31,885 nt of DNA from a virus, in IMG/VR virus record IMGVR_UViG_3300030450_001894, positions 1 through 31,885 of that record. One strand, 5' to 3'. Below the pieces are notes generated by a model. That model saw only the letters and a list, made by a program, of their open reading frames with translations. It was not told where the DNA came from and ran no database searches. Made by a program: the position numbers and the translations under genes. This document shows positions 5,590 to 15,104 of this stretch, one piece after another; positions within the stretch are counted from its first letter, which is position 1, and every line of letters begins with the position of its first letter.

Positions 5590-6609
5590 TTAAAATTCCT
5601 CAGTAATTTTTAAATTAATATTAAAAGTATCTAAAGCTACTTGTTTCATGCTTAAAGAATCTTGATCAAATCTAGCAAAAATATGATCTGCTTCTGAATT
5701 ATTTCCTGTGCTAGTGTTATCTACTGAAAAAATAAAAGGCAAATGCTTTCCATTAGTACGATTCCAAACATCTTCTATAATTGCATCATCACTTAAATTA
5801 GAGGCATCCATTTCATTAGGCATAATATCTGTACTTGCTAAATAACTAAAGTTCATATTAAAGCTCATTCGACCTCCATAAGTTTTATTAGAATAAGATT
5901 CTGTATTAAATGGGCTTTTAGTTGTTGTTGTGCTTTCTCTACCATAATTAACCATAGTAGAATATCTTTGACCTCCTAAAGATTCAGATTGAATTACTTT
6001 ATCAAATTCAATACTTCTTGTTAAATTTAAATCCGGAGCATGAGGCATATCATAATATTCCCCCACTAAAATACAACCAACAAATAGGTTATCACTTCCA
6101 TCAAATGCACTAGCTCCCTCAAATTGTATTCCAAAATATCTATCATCTGTTTCATCAAAGGTTATAATAGTATGACCATCTGTAGCTGGTTCAATTATAC
6201 TGCTACTAATACTATCTGCGTTCATTACTTCAACTGGATTAGCCAATACAGTACCACTTCCTAAATCAACATCATCAACATTAGTTAAAGTATCATTTGT
6301 TCTTATGTGTACTTTAGCATTTGCTGTTTTCATATTATGATTTAAAATTGCAACAAAATTTTTTTTAAATGTACTTGTGTTAATATTGACCATAACATGA
6401 TCACTAGTTGCCGAACTTGTATTAAAAGTAACTTTATTTAGTGGTCTTAAATCAAACAACTCTGCTTCTGATCCAGTTACAAATGTCCCCATAAAACCAG
6501 ATCCAGTTGGTTTAACATCAAGATTTCCATCTTGAGTCATCCCCCTACTTAATAAATATGCTGATATATCTGTATAAAATCTTGGTGTTCTTATATTTTG
6601 ATTAGCCAT
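5590..6609 (-). CDS. Virion structural protein, probable tail-tip component
   Basis: A 339-residue beta-rich protein, last gene of the structural operon, right after the large hub-like gene. N-terminus NQNIRTPRFYTDISAYLLSR; many serine, threonine and asparagine residues, no membrane segment or signal. AAGGA precedes the ATG. Position and composition fit a distal tail or baseplate protein. No enzyme motif seen. Confidence 0.55.
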   Translation of the reverse strand: MANQNIRTPRFYTDISAYLLSRGMTQDGNLDVKPTGSGFMGTFVTGSEAELFDLRPLNKVTFNTSSATSDHVMVNINTSTFKKNFVAILNHNMKTANAKVHIRTNDTLTNVDDVDLGSGTVLANPVEVMNADSISSSIIEPATDGHTIITFDETDDRYFGIQFEGASAFDGSDNLFVGCILVGEYYDMPHAPDLNLTRSIEFDKVIQSESLGGQRYSTMVNYGRESTTTTKSPFNTESYSNKTYGGRMSFNMNFSYLASTDIMPNEMDASNLSDDAIIEDVWNRTNGKHLPFIFSVDNTSTGNNSEADHIFARFDQDSLSMKQVALDTFNINLKITEEF

Positions 6610-6619
6610 AATTAAATCC

Positions 6620-8929
6620 TTATGAAATTTGCCTTGCTTTTATTTTTAATTTTCCTCTACTTCTTGAGGTATTAATAATCATAAAATTAATATTAGCCCA
6701 ACTTCCAGAATTATAACCAAAAGGAGTTTCTGGAAACATATTACTATTATCAAAAGCAATAATTGAACCTACTTCTAAATCATAAAAAGCAGGATTAACC
6801 GCTGTAAAACTTATTTCTAATTTTATATCTCCAAATAAATTATAATAATAGCTAATAAAGGTTTGTAATGTTCCAGCATCATATTCTACATCATTAGGAT
6901 TTTTAACATAATCTAAAGTAAATGTTTTAATATTTTCTTTTGTTCCTATATTATATTTAGTTCTGTTTGCATCAACTTTATGAGTTTCTTGTTTTCTTCT
7001 ATCTGATACAGATGGAGAGGGATGCCTTCCAAAATTAACTACCATACTTGTAATTACTTCATTAAAATTTGTATGATTTAACTTAACATTTGCTATATCC
7101 ATTTTAGTTAAAGTTGTAATTTCACTAGAAGAATATGAATCTTTTACATAAATGTATTGTGGTTGAGTAGAGTCTCCTTGTTTATACCTAAAAATAAAAC
7201 ATCCTTCAAATTGCATTTGTTCCAAAACTGATTTTAAATCTTTTTCTTCATTAATCCATACTCTAACATCCCAATCACTTCTATTACTTTCTAAACTACT
7301 CCAACCATCTATATTAGTAGCTGGATTTGTAGCTACATCTAAACCAGTAAATCTATTTAATAAGTCTAAATGTGCTGTATGTATATCTAATGAATCACTA
7401 CTTGCTAACCCTGTTGTACCAGCAGATAAGCCATCATTAGCTATATATAATGTTTTTGGAGGTTCTTTTTCTTCTCTACTCGCAATAACCTTAACATCAT
7501 AAATTTTAAAACTTCCAGCGGTAGAACCAGCAGAACTGCCATCCCAAACCATAGCAAGATAAATTTTACCTCCATTACTTGAAGAATATGGAATTTGTAA
7601 ATTATTTTTAGCAATATCTGCTGTTATAGCATCACTAGTATAATTTTCTGATGGGTTTCCTACAGCAAATATTACTGAGCCTCCATCTGTTGTTTCATCC
7701 CATTCATAACTAATATCTAATAAATTAAGATTTTTAGTTACATATATTTCCTCATCATCAGAATGAACAATAGCTGTAGTATTATATCTTCCTCTTTCTA
7801 CTGTTAATGTGTGTTTACCACTACTTACACTCCCCACATTAGTAATCGTCATGATCTCTTCTTTTAATTTAATAACTGAACCAGCAAAAATATCATTTGT
7901 GCTAAACCCAGTTGCAATTTTAAAAGTAGTTGCACTAGCATTAAATCCACCAGAATCATCAACTAAAATTCTCAATCCATCAGAATCAACAACTTTTTTA
8001 AAAGATTCATCTCTTTCTGGCATATTAATATCAAAAACATATATAGCAGTCAATAATGAACTTGTACTGCTAGTAAACTGTGCATAAGTATTTACATCTG
8101 CATCTAACATATTTTCAGTATTTGATGCTGTAATTCCAGAATCTAATTGATATTGGGTTACTGTGTTGGGTCTAACTGCAAAAACATGCCTACAAGAGGG
8201 GTCTATTTTTGCATGATTGGCATTATCTGTACTTACAGTTGAAGAAACACCATCTAATAAGGGAATTAAAACATTAAATTGCTCATTATATATTGCTAAT
8301 TCTCCATCACTAGATGCACTATTTGCATTTACATATATAGCAAAATTATTATCTATTTTATTAAATTCTACTGGTCTATATGAATAAGATGTTAAAGATG
8401 TTGTTGATTGAGGACTAGCAAAAGTAGAGGCTGAATTTTTAGTATAATTTCCATAAGCAACAGGAATTATTTTATTTTTATCAGTAGTCCTAGTATTTGG
8501 AATAGTAATTTTATCCCACGCTCTATGAGAGTTTAGTTTTATATTAATTTTTATACCATCTGTATCTATTTCAGAGACTCTAAATGAGCCAATTTTAACA
8601 GGAGTATCATTATTTATTATTGAATGAATAGTACATTCTCTATTTATATAGGTATTGCTTCCCCCAAACAATTCTTTGCTTATAAGAGATGATCCATTAT
8701 ACTGAAAATCTGGAATAGTTATGCTTATTCCACTTGTAGTAGCTGTACTTGCTGATAAATCAATATTTTCTCTAATGGCTGGATTATTTAAAATTACTCC
8801 ATGATAAAAATTGGAATTATATTCTATGTTGCTAAATGCTAAGTAAATAAAACCACTATTATTATTTGACAATGCAAAAAGCCAGTTTTCTTTAATATTG
8901 CTTAATTTTATTGAATTTCCAAAAGCCAT
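6620..8929 (-). CDS. Tail-tip hub / large tail protein
   Basis: A 769-residue beta-rich protein directly after the tape measure, where siphoviruses encode distal-tail and hub (Dit/Tal-like) proteins. The N-terminal 180 residues have alternating strands (GSFRVSEIDTDGIKINIKL) and the C-terminal third (from about 540) contains WDVRVWINEEKDLKSVLEQM and VNFGRHPSPSVSDRR, which resembles hub domains. No lysozyme or peptidase motif seen. GGAAG lies four bases before the ATG. Probably forms the tail tip and contacts the receptor-binding apparatus. Confidence 0.6.
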   Translation of the reverse strand: MAFGNSIKLSNIKENWLFALSNNNSGFIYLAFSNIEYNSNFYHGVILNNPAIRENIDLSASTATTSGISITIPDFQYNGSSLISKELFGGSNTYINRECTIHSIINNDTPVKIGSFRVSEIDTDGIKINIKLNSHRAWDKITIPNTRTTDKNKIIPVAYGNYTKNSASTFASPQSTTSLTSYSYRPVEFNKIDNNFAIYVNANSASSDGELAIYNEQFNVLIPLLDGVSSTVSTDNANHAKIDPSCRHVFAVRPNTVTQYQLDSGITASNTENMLDADVNTYAQFTSSTSSLLTAIYVFDINMPERDESFKKVVDSDGLRILVDDSGGFNASATTFKIATGFSTNDIFAGSVIKLKEEIMTITNVGSVSSGKHTLTVERGRYNTTAIVHSDDEEIYVTKNLNLLDISYEWDETTDGGSVIFAVGNPSENYTSDAITADIAKNNLQIPYSSSNGGKIYLAMVWDGSSAGSTAGSFKIYDVKVIASREEKEPPKTLYIANDGLSAGTTGLASSDSLDIHTAHLDLLNRFTGLDVATNPATNIDGWSSLESNRSDWDVRVWINEEKDLKSVLEQMQFEGCFIFRYKQGDSTQPQYIYVKDSYSSSEITTLTKMDIANVKLNHTNFNEVITSMVVNFGRHPSPSVSDRRKQETHKVDANRTKYNIGTKENIKTFTLDYVKNPNDVEYDAGTLQTFISYYYNLFGDIKLEISFTAVNPAFYDLEVGSIIAFDNSNMFPETPFGYNSGSWANINFMIINTSRSRGKLKIKARQIS

Positions 8930-10756
8930 CTATCTTCCAAAAGTGGTTAGGGTTGCCCTACCTTCACCTAAAGCAGATTGAATCGCAGGAATAATAGTAT
9001 CTACTATGGTTTCATCCACTAAAGGAGCAGAAATATTTAATGTAATGCCTCCCATGTTTCCAGTAAGGTTTTCCTGTTGAGCTTGATTTAAAATAACCTC
9101 TCCTGCTGTAAGCATAGCTGGGACAACATCTCCCTCACTTGGATTTCCATCTACAATCCCACCCTCTGCAAAATTTCTTTGAATTGCACTACTCATTAAT
9201 GAACCAAAAGCCGCCCCACCAGCTAAAGCAAGAGGAGCAGAAATAAGTGGGGGTAAGGGAGTTGTTATTAGAAATTTACTAATATATGATGCTACTGCTT
9301 TTTGAATTTCTGCACTTACAAAAGTTACAGCAGATCGCTTAGCCGCTTCTCCAGCAGAGCCTAGAGCATCACTTGTTGAGGATATAGAACTGGCTGTTGC
9401 TATACTCCCTGCTACAGCTTTATCTAAATTTTTATTAAATGTATCCCAAGAATATCCAGCTTTTTCTGTTTCTTTACTAATTAAACCTAGCTGACTTGCT
9501 AAAACAGGATTTTGAGCAATTATTCTAGCGTTTAAGCCTTCTTCTTCTCTTTGAGCCTGTATTTTTGCTTTTAAAGACTCAACATGCTCTTTAAAAACAG
9601 TATCAACCTCTATTATAGAATCTGAATCTGATTTTCTTAATGCTCCAGATACTTCTATAGTTTGATTTAATTTTTTTTGCTCTTCTTTAGTACGCCCTAA
9701 TATGTTTTTTAACTCTTGATACCTTTCAAATAAAACTTCTGCTTTTTGATTTTCTAACTCTTGAGATTTAGTAAGTTGTCCAGACATAAGAACTTGATTA
9801 TTTATAGTGTTTGTATAAACAACCATCCCCTTATTTGCTTTGTTCATAGCATTAAGTTGATTTTTTAAATCTTCTTGAGATAATCCTTGAATTGATGCTC
9901 TAAATTTTTCTATTTCTTGTTGAGCTAGTACAGTTTTATCTAATAATACAGCATCAACTTCTTTTCCAAAATTTTTAAATCTAGTAATAACAGTTCCAAC
10001 CCCTTCTGCTAATGTTTTAATTCCCTTTGCTGTTGTTATAACCATAGGAGCAAGAAGTTCTCCTAATGCCTCTCCAGCATCTCCTACAGCATTTCCCATC
10101 TGATCTAGTGATCCAGTCATTGTTTCAGTAGTTGCTCTAGCAAGTCCACCAAATTGAGTTTCTAATTCTCCTAAAATAACTTTTTGAGCAGAGGCAATAT
10201 CTCCCAACTCAGTAAAACTTTTTATTTGCTCTTTTTGATCTTCTGTTAATTGAACACCTACTCTGGATAATGCACTAATTCCAAGCACAGGATCATTTAA
10301 AGCCTTACCTAGTTGAATGGTAGCACTTTGTAAGTCTTGCCCCATAGCTGTAGACATATTAAGAATAGTCTCAGTTGCTTTAGGAAAAACATCTTCTCCA
10401 ACTTTAGTAAAAGTAAGCAATAAGCTCTGAGCTTCTATAATAGCCTCATCTCCAAAACTTGTAACATCTTGCAACCTATCAGCCATTTTTTTCAATTCAG
10501 TAGCAGTTAATCCAGCAACTCCAGCAGTAGATTTTAAAACTGCATTTAACTTAGCTTCTGCCTGTTCTTGCCTTCCTGCTAGTTCTATTACTTTTCCAAA
10601 CCCTCTAATTAATCCAGTAGCTCCAAAATAAGCCGCTGAGGCAATCCCTACAGCTTTCCCCATTTTAGAAATAGCACCATCTACTCCTTTTAAGCCTTGT
10701 TCAGCTTGTTTATGCCCTTTTAAACCGACTTTAATATTTAAGTTTTTATCTGCCAT
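8930..10756 (-). CDS. Tape measure protein
   Basis: A 608-residue protein. The first 60 residues are helical and alanine/glycine-rich; residues 80-230 form the conserved tape-measure core (SLLLTFTKVGEDVFPKATE, ATIQLGKALNDPVLGISALS). A helical ruler region follows, then a hydrophobic stretch (about 490-525), and a C-terminal FAEGGIVDG...GEVILNQAQQ motif typical of the end of tape measures. At about 0.15 nm per residue it predicts a tail of about 90 nm. Located between the tail chaperone and tail-tip genes, as expected. Confidence 0.9.
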   Translation of the reverse strand: MADKNLNIKVGLKGHKQAEQGLKGVDGAISKMGKAVGIASAAYFGATGLIRGFGKVIELAGRQEQAEAKLNAVLKSTAGVAGLTATELKKMADRLQDVTSFGDEAIIEAQSLLLTFTKVGEDVFPKATETILNMSTAMGQDLQSATIQLGKALNDPVLGISALSRVGVQLTEDQKEQIKSFTELGDIASAQKVILGELETQFGGLARATTETMTGSLDQMGNAVGDAGEALGELLAPMVITTAKGIKTLAEGVGTVITRFKNFGKEVDAVLLDKTVLAQQEIEKFRASIQGLSQEDLKNQLNAMNKANKGMVVYTNTINNQVLMSGQLTKSQELENQKAEVLFERYQELKNILGRTKEEQKKLNQTIEVSGALRKSDSDSIIEVDTVFKEHVESLKAKIQAQREEEGLNARIIAQNPVLASQLGLISKETEKAGYSWDTFNKNLDKAVAGSIATASSISSTSDALGSAGEAAKRSAVTFVSAEIQKAVASYISKFLITTPLPPLISAPLALAGGAAFGSLMSSAIQRNFAEGGIVDGNPSEGDVVPAMLTAGEVILNQAQQENLTGNMGGITLNISAPLVDETIVDTIIPAIQSALGEGRATLTTFGR

Positions 10757-11422
10757 TTTCTTTCTCAGTTTTATTTTTTAAAGCTAATCCCATTTCATTC
10801 TTAATAATATTAAACATTGTTAATTTTTCTGCATCTGTTTCATCTAAAGTCTTTCCTAATGGAATATTATAATCAGTAACATAATGATACTCATTTATTA
10901 AGTTAAAATGTTCATCATTAATAATATAAACAGGATTGGCAAATAATGGAAGTAAATAGAATAATTGCTGACCAATGCTATAATCATTTTTTGTTGATAT
11001 AAGCTCAATCTCTTTCCAAATATCCTCAACTGTTATAAACTCCTTCTTTTGCTTTGTAATAGGGGATTGAGCAACATAAGGCAACATGAGTTGATCATGA
11101 GGTTTTTTATTAAAAACCCAATACCAAACAGTATAACTTAATCCCCATTTTCTTTTTTTAATGTATTACTTAATCCTAAATAATCCATTAAACATTGAGA
11201 TAATATTTTTAATTGAAAATCATAATCATATTTTTTTAAATCTTCTTCTGGATTAGCAAAAGCTATTTCTGCAACATTACCTAATAGAATATTAAACTCT
11301 TTTTGTTTTACTTTTTGAGTTCCATTTTTATAAACATCTGCAAACTCTCCCTGTAATCCTAATTTATCTTTATATGATATGTTTTTTACTAATATCTCTT
11401 TATCATCTATTTTTAATTTCAT
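10746..11422 (-). CDS. Tail assembly chaperone fusion (gpGT-like) by -1 frameshift
   Basis: Reading 11422 to 11153 in the first frame, slipping back one base at the A7 run (11153-11159, A-AAA-AAA), then reading 11153 to 10746 without a stop gives about 225 residues. The -1 frame continues RKWGLSYTVWYWVFNKK and then the sequence of the downstream ORF. Downstream of the slip site GGTTTTT-AATA-AAAAACC can form a hairpin. This copies the lambda G/GT arrangement at the same place, just before the tape measure. The downstream ORF alone could start at the ATG at 11087 but has no clear ribosome site. Confidence 0.8.
11138..11422 (-). CDS. Tail assembly chaperone (gpG-like), short product
   Basis: A 94-residue acidic helical protein from the ATG at 11422; a TTG at 11431 would add three residues. 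It lies between the tail tube and tape measure genes. By analogy with lambda gpG it binds the tape measure and helps tail tube polymerisation but is not in the virion. The last codons hold the slippery A run. Confidence 0.75.
   Translation of the reverse strand: MKLKIDDKEILVKNISYKDKLGLQGEFADVYKNGTQKVKQKEFNILLGNVAEIAFANPEEDLKKYDYDFQLKILSQCLMDYLGLSNTLKKENGD
11153..11159 (-). other. Slippery heptamer for -1 ribosomal frameshifting
   Basis: The minus-strand codons are TTA AAA AAA GAA, giving the heptamer A AAA AAA. Lys-tRNA re-pairing one base back gives AGA AAA TGG and so on. The first-frame stop is 13 bases further on (11138-11140). Confidence 0.8.
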
Positions 11423-11424
11423 AT

Positions 11425-12432
11425 TTAGCAAGTTATTTCAATTAAATCTGCACTAGAACCAATTCCAGACCCTAAAGCCTTAACACCTATATCAAGCATC
11501 ATAACACTTCCTTCATTAAAAGCTACATCTGTTATAATTGATTTTGGCATCTGAAATGCAAAAAGACCATCAGCAGGATCAGCATCATCATTCATTAGGG
11601 TAATTCCTTGTGATGCTCCAGTTGATTGATTGTTGAAAGTTTGAAACATTCCTACAAAATTATTATCATAAACTACACTAAAATTTGCTGTAGCAGAAAC
11701 TTCTCCCGCTCTTGTTGCTACTTCAAATCCTGTTGAAGAAATACCACTAAACACAACTGGATTAACTAAATCGAGACTAAAAGAACTAACAACTGCATCA
11801 GCAGTTCCTGCTATTATTCTATCATCAGCATCCCAGCTACTCATATAATAATTATTTCTAGTAATTACTGTATCTATTGCAGTTGATCCACCAGTTAAAT
11901 CTTGAACTGCTGAACCAGTTTGAAATGTAGCAGAAAATTTAATCCTTCCTCCTTCTGTTCCAGCATCTCCAGAAAAACTTAATGCTGTGCATAGACAATC
12001 TTTAAAAGCTAAATCAGCATTTGTTCCATAAGCAGATTTAATTGTAATAGATAAAATTTGATTTGTTGTTGTTGATGTTCCAGCTTTATAACTTGCTGTA
12101 GCTAAATTACTAGCAAGAACATAGGGAACCGCTGTATCTAATGTAAAATGACTTAATAATAAATCAAGAACTTCAGTTGTTGCTGTTCCACTTACGCTAA
12201 TCTCTTTTACAGATTGTGTTATTGATTGATGAAAATCAGTTTCTTGTAATACTCTAGACCCACTCCTTACATCCATAGCCTGTACTACTCCTAATGTTGG
12301 CGATCCAATAGAATCCACATCTACAGCAATAAAAGCATTATCAGATGCACCATTTACAGTACCATAAGCATCCTGCTCTGCTATTAGAAATGAAAAACCT
12401 TTAGGATCGTATGCTGTTCCAGATACTGCCAT
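11425..12432 (-). CDS. Major tail tube protein
   Basis: A 335-residue beta-rich protein rich in Ser, Thr, Ala and Gly, with no signal or enzyme motif. It lies between the tail terminator and the tail chaperone, the standard tail tube position. N-terminus with FSFLIAEQDAYGTVNG and strand-rich body with EISVSGTATTEVLDLLL. GGAG lies ahead of the ATG. It is longer than simple tube proteins, so it may carry an extra surface domain. Confidence 0.75.
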   Translation of the reverse strand: MAVSGTAYDPKGFSFLIAEQDAYGTVNGASDNAFIAVDVDSIGSPTLGVVQAMDVRSGSRVLQETDFHQSITQSVKEISVSGTATTEVLDLLLSHFTLDTAVPYVLASNLATASYKAGTSTTTNQILSITIKSAYGTNADLAFKDCLCTALSFSGDAGTEGGRIKFSATFQTGSAVQDLTGGSTAIDTVITRNNYYMSSWDADDRIIAGTADAVVSSFSLDLVNPVVFSGISSTGFEVATRAGEVSATANFSVVYDNNFVGMFQTFNNQSTGASQGITLMNDDADPADGLFAFQMPKSIITDVAFNEGSVMMLDIGVKALGSGIGSSADLIEITC

Positions 12433-12455
12433 TTTATGACTCCTTTTTTGTTAAA

Positions 12456-12875
12456 TTATACTGCTTCAAAAGTTTGAACAGTTAAAGTTATTATTGCTCT
12501 TATCTTATTATCTTCCTCATCTTTTTCATATTCAATAGACTGAACTTGTCCCCCAAAATAATCTGTTCCATCTTTAGCATTATTATCTGGAGCAAATAAT
12601 CTTTTAATATGTTCAGCTATGTTTGATACTTGTTTAAAATTTTTAACATTTATCTCTCCACCTAAATTAATTTCATAAATAATAGATAGAGTTACTTCCC
12701 TTTGTTGTCCACTTGCAAAAGTTTCTACTAAGTTATCTGATAATGGGTTTATTACAATACTAGATGATCCCTTATGGCTGTCCATATAAACAGGAATAGA
12801 TAGCTCTCCTCCAATAGTTTTCCTCATATTAGATAACACCCTATCATAAATAATATTTGTGTAATCTATAGCCAT
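12456..12875 (-). CDS. Tail terminator / tail completion protein
   Basis: A 139-residue protein: N-terminal helix (YTNIIYDRVLSNMRKTI), a beta sheet and a C-terminal strand (AIITLTVQTF), in keeping with the tail-terminator fold (gpU / HK97 gp10-like). It sits between the neck adaptor and the tail tube. The ATG overlaps the preceding stop (TAATG), with AGGAAGAG upstream. Confidence 0.6.
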   Translation of the reverse strand: MAIDYTNIIYDRVLSNMRKTIGGELSIPVYMDSHKGSSSIVINPLSDNLVETFASGQQREVTLSIIYEINLGGEINVKNFKQVSNIAEHIKRLFAPDNNAKDGTDYFGGQVQSIEYEKDEEDNKIRAIITLTVQTFEAV

Positions 12876-13846
12876 TAAACTCTTCCTACTCTTCCATATT
12901 TAATAGGTTGTGTTCTAGTAGCTATTCTAGGGTTTGTTTCAAGTTCCCATTCATCATTAGTTGTATATACCCCATCAGAGGCTAAAATTTCCATATTATT
13001 ACCCGCTATATCCCAATTCCCACTAAGAGTCTGGCTATCAATTATTTTATTGATTTTTAAACCATTACTAGCTTTTCCATAAACATCAAAAGTAATACTA
13101 GATGCAGAGCCATAGCTAAGAGTTCCCCCAGAAGTAATTTTAATTTTTAATTTATCCCATTGGGTAGGAACACCCCTAACATCTATAATTGATCCAGTTG
13201 TGTTTGAATGAATTGAGACTTCTTTTATAATTCCAGTAAGTTTTTCACTAGTTTCATCTTGATATAAAACTATATTTCCATTTCTTATTTTATCTAAATC
13301 TCCAGTTCCTTCATCATTAGTAACCCTAGATTTTAACTCATTAGCTTTTTCTAAATCATAGGGAGCTATAAGGTAATAACAAGCCATAGCCGCTGTAGAT
13401 AAAACAATAACCTCTGGAAAATCATGTCCAGTAGCAGATGCAGTAGAAACACCTTTTCTTTTATAAATAGGGACTCCAGCAACAGACCTAACATAATCAC
13501 TAGCTCTGGATATAGCTGTAGAAATATGTGTACTAAAATCTATTCCAGATTCAACAATAGATGAATTAAGGGTATTAGCTGATCCTCCATTTTGAAATAA
13601 TTCAAGTAAATCAGTTGTAGAATTATATTTATATTCATTATCTGCATTAGGTGTATCAGCAACTAGAGTCATTTCAACACCATCTACATAACATTGATCT
13701 ATTGTACCAGAATCATATAAATAAAATAAATGAGTTGTCCCACTAGCAACCCAGTTACTAGGTAATATTCTTTTAGAATCATATTGATCTATACTAGGAA
13801 CTAAAAATCTAAGATCAGCACCATCACAATAACTAAACTCACTCAT
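12875..13846 (-). CDS. Head-tail adaptor / neck protein
   Basis: A 323-residue protein immediately before the tail terminator. The middle holds a helical part (HISTAISRASDYVRSVAGVP and VLSTAAMACYYLIAPYDLEK) like head-tail connector proteins of the gp6 type, and the C-terminal 120 residues are beta-rich. ATGA coupling with the upstream gene. Assignment by position and helix pattern; longer than usual adaptors because of N-terminal and C-terminal additions. Confidence 0.55.
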   Translation of the reverse strand: MSEFSYCDGADLRFLVPSIDQYDSKRILPSNWVASGTTHLFYLYDSGTIDQCYVDGVEMTLVADTPNADNEYKYNSTTDLLELFQNGGSANTLNSSIVESGIDFSTHISTAISRASDYVRSVAGVPIYKRKGVSTASATGHDFPEVIVLSTAAMACYYLIAPYDLEKANELKSRVTNDEGTGDLDKIRNGNIVLYQDETSEKLTGIIKEVSIHSNTTGSIIDVRGVPTQWDKLKIKITSGGTLSYGSASSITFDVYGKASNGLKINKIIDSQTLSGNWDIAGNNMEILASDGVYTTNDEWELETNPRIATRTQPIKYGRVGRV

Positions 13847-14067
13847 GCTTCTGCCTCTGGTCTTATTGGGTTATCAATTATATCTATTTCTAAACTTTTT
13901 ATCATTTCAATTAAATCTATTAGCATTTCTTTTTCCTCATAACATTGATTATCTATAATAATATTTGTTAAATCTAAATGCTCTGCTATTCTTTTGCATT
14001 TTACAATAATCTCAAAAGCATTAAAATCTGTATCTAGTGTTGTTGCTATTTCTGTGATCTTTTCCAT
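13843..14067 (-). CDS. Small acidic hypothetical protein
   Basis: A 74-residue helical acidic protein overlapping the phosphoesterase by 22 bases and the neck gene by four bases. One CKR and one CYE cysteine only. No family recognised; the tight coupling implies a role with head-tail joining. Confidence 0.55.
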   Translation of the reverse strand: MEKITEIATTLDTDFNAFEIIVKCKRIAEHLDLTNIIIDNQCYEEKEMLIDLIEMIKSLEIDIIDNPIRPEAEA

Positions 14068-15104
14068 GTTAAATAATCTGCCGCTTCATGTGGGTCAAAA
14101 ATTGTTGTTATTAATCTATTGTCATCATCTCCATATTTAGGATCAATTATTGTTACAGGACAATTAAATATATTTTTATCATCTAAGCCGTTTCTTGTAG
14201 CATATTCATCCATCCTCTTAAAACTTCCTACTTGTAAGGCATGAGAAATTAACCCAGAACTGGGGTCTTTTAAAACTTGATAACCAGAAACATGTATATG
14301 TCCCGCTGTTAAAATGTGATCTCTCCACCCCATTTGAATTGCTCTACTAATAGCATGAGCAGTATTCCACATTGAATGTCCCTTAAACTGATGCCTTGCA
14401 TTAACCCTTACTTGCTTTTTATTAGGAAATTTTAAATTGATTCTTACTCCATGATTTGAATAAACTGTTTCACTATTTCTAATAATAAACTCTAATGGGT
14501 CGCCATCTCCAGACCATACATCATGATTCCCCCCTACTAAATAGAGCCATTCTAAACTTTTCACAAAATGCTCTGAAAGCATCCATGATTCTTTTGCTGT
14601 GGTAGTTTGATTTGCATATAACCTAGCCAATCTTCCTATCCAGTTGTTTTGTATATCTCCCAAATTACCAGCAAACATTCCATCAGTTTTATTAATTAAA
14701 TTTGTAATAGAAAATATTTCAGATAAATCTGTTCCATCATCATCAACATGAGGATCACCAAAATGGGCAATTCCTATAGCTCCATCTATATTTATATTTA
14801 TATTTACTATTTTTTCATAAAAATCTCTTTTTTGTTTTACCTTAAATTTTTTAACTCTATATTTAATTAAATCCTCAATATCCATCTCTTTATTAGGAGG
14901 AAATTTTTCTTGATTAAAGTCTTTATTATATATAATATTTGTTTTTACACTTCTTCTTTTACAATCTAAACAACTATATCTCTGTTTATCATATTGAGTT
15001 CTTCCATTTTTATGTATTCTAATAGAATTACAATAAATACAGCTTAATATGTTTTTATCTTTATCATATATTTTAGAACCTTTCTCTTTGGGAGTTACTT
15101 GCAT
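14046..15104 (-). CDS. Zinc-ribbon metallophosphoesterase
   Basis: A 352-residue protein in two parts. Residues 20-52 form a zinc ribbon (C22, C25, C45, C48; CIYC...YSCLDCKRRS) like those of IS1 InsA-type transposase N-termini. Residues 110-300 form a calcineurin-like phosphoesterase with GDPH (116-119), GNLGD (146-150), GGNHD (191-195), H238 and GHIHVSG (268-274), so all metal ligands seem present. A nucleic-acid phosphodiesterase is likely. It is oddly placed between endolysin and neck genes; the ATG lies in the end of the endolysin gene. Confidence 0.8.
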   Translation of the reverse strand: MQVTPKEKGSKIYDKDKNILSCIYCNSIRIHKNGRTQYDKQRYSCLDCKRRSVKTNIIYNKDFNQEKFPPNKEMDIEDLIKYRVKKFKVKQKRDFYEKIVNININIDGAIGIAHFGDPHVDDDGTDLSEIFSITNLINKTDGMFAGNLGDIQNNWIGRLARLYANQTTTAKESWMLSEHFVKSLEWLYLVGGNHDVWSGDGDPLEFIIRNSETVYSNHGVRINLKFPNKKQVRVNARHQFKGHSMWNTAHAISRAIQMGWRDHILTAGHIHVSGYQVLKDPSSGLISHALQVGSFKRMDEYATRNGLDDKNIFNCPVTIIDPKYGDDDNRLITTIFDPHEAADYLTWKRSQK

